A DNA stretch of 64,000 nucleotides, taken from contig JAFUKC010000021.1 in NCBI GenBank assembly GCA_017467885.1, positions 1-64,000 on the forward strand, in the 5' to 3' direction. Positions 61,504 to 64,000 of the stretch are shown piece by piece (the first letter of the stretch is position 1; every line of letters starts with the position of its first letter). Origin of the DNA: Bacteroidaceae bacterium (lineage in GTDB: Bacteria > Bacteroidota > Bacteroidia > Bacteroidales > Bacteroidaceae). Position numbers and translations under genes: made by a program. The notes beneath the pieces were generated by a model that worked only from the letters and a program-made list of their open reading frames with translations, did no database searches and was not told where the DNA came from.

Positions 61504-64000
61504 TTACTGTTTGATAAGTTCAAACTCGGCACCCGAACCAAAGTCTTGGCCATTTTGCGAATTCAGACCGGTGAAACGCACATAACGCGCCTTTACCGGT
61601 GCAGGGAAGATAACCTCCTTCACCTTTGAAGAGCCATCGAAGCTTCCCTTTACAACCGGCTCGCCCCAAGTCTTTCCATCGTTGCTCACCTGAATGGTAT
61701 AATCCTTAATGCTTCCGTTATTGCCACCATCTTGACGAGGCATATACTTAAAGCCCTTTATCATTGTCTCCTCGGCAGCATCAAAATCTATATAATGAGG
61801 ATATATCGCAACTGTAACAGAATACATGGTGTGCCAGATGGTTGTAGGATCACCATCTACAAGATTAGTACCTTCGTTACCAACCTCCTGACTCGATGTA
61901 AATACAACCGATACAGGAATAGCTGTAATTTCGGGATAGCTGTAGGTAGCAGCCAATTCGGGAGTCTGTTTCTCCCATACGATTATTTCACCACCGGCAC
62001 TCATATCTACAGGAGCCGTATATTTAACCTTCTTGCCACGTTTGCCAACCTTATAATAAATTTCGGCATTTTCTTTATTGCAACTCATGGTTACAAGGCC
62101 CTTCACATCTCGAGAAAGAATTACCGGAACCACACCCGAAGGGAGCACATTCGCCTGTTTGATATACTCACCGGCCTTTACCGGACGCATGATGAATCCC
62201 ATGGAATTCTCACCCGATTTTACTCGGTCAGGATCGAGCGGACCACCCTGACCGCAACTGTTACCACCAAGACCGGTAACCTTTTTATCAAGATGCAACC
62301 ATGTACCTGACGACTCGGGCAACTGGTGAGGATGCGCAGCAATGGTAAGCTCAATATCATTCCAAGGCAAAGCCGATGTAGACATACGCTCGGTAGGTAT
62401 AAATATCACACCACTGCCTGAATTGTTTGTCAGGGCGGCCCATCGAACATCCTCGCGGTTGGCCATATCCTGTGGTTTGGGGAACTTTTCGAACTGCGAA
62501 GCCACCGTACTGCGGTGTTGCTCAATAAAGGCACCTGTACAACGGTCGTTGTAATTGTTCTGTGGACCACGGCCATAATAGGTATAGTTACCCAATCCTT
62601 TAGAAAGCTGCAAATCGTAACCGATACGGGCCAAGTCTACTGTAGCCTTGCTTCCTGTGATAGAACTGTTCAACTCAACAGAACCATCGGGATAAATCGT
62701 GTATATACGGTTCGATATAAAATGGAAATCATCGGTACCCATCTTGTGCGCCTCATTCCGAAGTGTCCAACTGTTGTCTCTGTGGCTTATACGACGAACC
62801 GGATACTCGGCTTGCGAACGAACCGTATATTGCAATACGATGCTTCCATCGCGGTTCTTCTTTGAAACAAACGACATAACGCTGTCCTTAAGATTATGCA
62901 AACCATTTGTATACCAAGCGTTCCATGCCCAATTATCATTATCGACAGGAGCACGGTAAGCACCAATTTTCATTACATTGCCCGGAGCAAAAATCTCATT
63001 TCCATCATAGGAAACACTATAAAGGACACCCTTGTTGTTATCAAACACAAGATTGAAAATACTACCTTCCAATCCACTCGAGATTGACGTAAAGCTCTTG
63101 TCTTCAACTGAATATTTCTCAAAACGTATCTTTTCGTCACTTTTGGCTGCATCGGCAAGATAAACACTCTTGGCCGCATCTTTCAAAAGAAGCTGCTCTT
63201 CCATCTGGACATATCCCTTATTTGCCCACGGTTCATCCTTTTTCAGTTTGAATTGAACCTTTACAAAGTACTCTTTATCGGGCATAAAAGCTACATTCGA
63301 GAAATCGGGCTTGAACTCGGCACGTTTACGCGGTGCAATTGCCATATCGGAAAGGTAATATCCGGCAACCTCTTTGCCATCTTCCCAAAGCGACACACGA
63401 ATATCCATATCGGAGAGAGTGTTGAAATAGCGCTTGTTGAAAATTTCAACATTACCATTCTCAAGCATCTTTACACCAACATTCTGATAAACCTTCTTAA
63501 CCTCCCAATATTGTGGTTTAGGAGTGTGATCGGCAAAAACAATACCATTCATACTGAAGAGGTAATCGCAAGGATATTCGCCAAAATCGCCACCGTAGGC
63601 CATGTACTTTTTACCCGTTTCAGGGTCGTAGCTCCAGAATGCCTGGTCAGCCCAATCCCAAATTGCACCACCCATGAAGAAGTTGGTACTCTCCATTGCT
63701 TCCCAATAATCGATAAGGTTACCGGAAGCATTACCCATTGAGTGAGCATATTCCGAAATATGGAAAGGATATTTTATATTAGCCTTGCCTTGTACGGCAT
63801 ATTGTACCCAACCGATAGAAGGATATTGGTTGGAACCCATATCTACAATATCGTTATTACGTTCGTACTGTACCGGACGTGAAGGGTCGAACGCATGCAA
63901 GGCCTCGTATGCCTTAACGAAGTTTATACCCGGGCCGGCCTCGTTTCCGAGCGACCAAATAACCACCGAGGGACGGTTGTGCGTTGCATACGCCATTTCC
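61504..64000 (-). CDS. GH2 beta-galactosidase with C-terminal CBM32-like domain, N-terminus cut off
   Basis: The visible 832 or so residues are the C-terminal part of a large GH2 enzyme; the gene continues past the right edge. The catalytic acid/base is in WSLGNEAGPG and the nucleophile in FHISEYAHSMGN, both typical of beta-galactosidase. After the jelly-roll domains (LSKGLGNYTYYGRGPQNNY) there is a linker domain and a C-terminal discoidin/F5-8 type C (CBM32-like) module (about the last 130 residues; LVDGDPTTIWHT, YTIQVSNDGKTWG, ARYVRFTGL). Such enzymes act on host or plant galactosides in the periplasm or at the surface. Confidence 0.9.
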   Translation of the reverse strand, partial: EMAYATHNRPSVVIWSLGNEAGPGINFVKAYEALHAFDPSRPVQYERNNDIVDMGSNQYPSIGWVQYAVQGKANIKYPFHISEYAHSMGNASGNLIDYWEAMESTNFFMGGAIWDWADQAFWSYDPETGKKYMAYGGDFGEYPCDYLFSMNGIVFADHTPKPQYWEVKKVYQNVGVKMLENGNVEIFNKRYFNTLSDMDIRVSLWEDGKEVAGYYLSDMAIAPRKRAEFKPDFSNVAFMPDKEYFVKVQFKLKKDEPWANKGYVQMEEQLLLKDAAKSVYLADAAKSDEKIRFEKYSVEDKSFTSISSGLEGSIFNLVFDNNKGVLYSVSYDGNEIFAPGNVMKIGAYRAPVDNDNWAWNAWYTNGLHNLKDSVMSFVSKKNRDGSIVLQYTVRSQAEYPVRRISHRDNSWTLRNEAHKMGTDDFHFISNRIYTIYPDGSVELNSSITGSKATVDLARIGYDLQLSKGLGNYTYYGRGPQNNYNDRCTGAFIEQHRSTVASQFEKFPKPQDMANREDVRWAALTNNSGSGVIFIPTERMSTSALPWNDIELTIAAHPHQLPESSGTWLHLDKKVTGLGGNSCGQGGPLDPDRVKSGENSMGFIMRPVKAGEYIKQANVLPSGVVPVILSRDVKGLVTMSCNKENAEIYYKVGKRGKKVKYTAPVDMSAGGEIIVWEKQTPELAATYSYPEITAIPVSVVFTSSQEVGNEGTNLVDGDPTTIWHTMYSVTVAIYPHYIDFDAAEETMIKGFKYMPRQDGGNNGSIKDYTIQVSNDGKTWGEPVVKGSFDGSSKVKEVIFPAPVKARYVRFTGLNSQNGQDFGSGAEFELIKQ

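Overview
The window looks like chromosomal DNA of a member of the order Bacteroidales. The promoters carry the Bacteroidetes -7 box TAnnTTTG, in several cases with a TTTG -33 box 19-20 nt upstream. Several families are largely restricted to this phylum (DUF4254, DUF4290, DUF2027-Smr, S46 dipeptidyl-peptidase, PorT-like barrel, type IX secretion sorting domain). I cannot name a genus. The use of a cobalamin-dependent ribonucleotide reductase and of type IX secretion argues against a typical Bacteroides. I see no rRNA, tRNA, CRISPR array, insertion sequence or prophage.

Layout. 1-2149: the start of a truncated secreted protein and a GT9/DUF4254 glycosylation pair. 2296-5763: pdxB, then acpP-fabF-rnc. 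5780-12865 (minus): folB, nrdJ, dnaA and dnaX, well separated by AT-rich spacers and terminators. 13001-13657: an FtsB/DivIC-like gene and a small membrane protein. 13718-18433 (minus): S46 peptidase, BASS-like transporter, Nnr metabolite-repair enzyme. 18710-25731 (minus): an aromatic amino acid cluster aroF-tyrA-aroB-aroA-pheA followed by a thioredoxin lipoprotein and aroQ. 25998-28652 (minus): yicC-gmk-nadD-MORN protein. 29023-38279 (plus): nine tightly spaced genes tsaB-DUF4290-murA-rimM-M23-dxr-rseP-serpin-phoA. 38694-39908: a T9SS-type secreted protein behind a structured leader. 40104-46739 (plus): UXS-lysS-gpsA-pgi-HAD-prmC. 47032-52827: SGNH hydrolase, recX-comF, and the queA-lipoprotein-NUDIX-DUF2027 set. 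52957-54889: groESL. 55351-57875: LysM/receptor-like protein and PorT-like barrel. 57907-64000 (minus): GH2 beta-galactosidase, rfbB, flippase and GT2, a surface polysaccharide neighbourhood.

Most of the content is conserved housekeeping: fatty acid, shikimate, cell-wall precursor, isoprenoid and tRNA/ribosome maturation functions. Envelope biology recurs throughout (GT9/DUF4254, serpin, RseP, M23, LysM, PorT, polysaccharide genes).

The features that most deserve a second look are non-coding. First, a leader at 38500-38690 has nested stems and two sets of mutually exclusive pairings ahead of a T9SS-cargo gene. Second, a dispersed hairpin element with conserved flanks (GCACTCGC ... GCTCGTTTG) occurs at 18505-18550 and 28856-28901. 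Third, a perfect 34-bp palindrome lies inside the 5' end of the HAD hydrolase gene. At the protein level the notable points are an Asp-type (fosfomycin-insensitive class) MurA, an M23 protein that keeps the zinc ligands but has lost both catalytic histidines, a miropin-like lipoprotein serpin, and an RNase III gene that appears to start with TTG.
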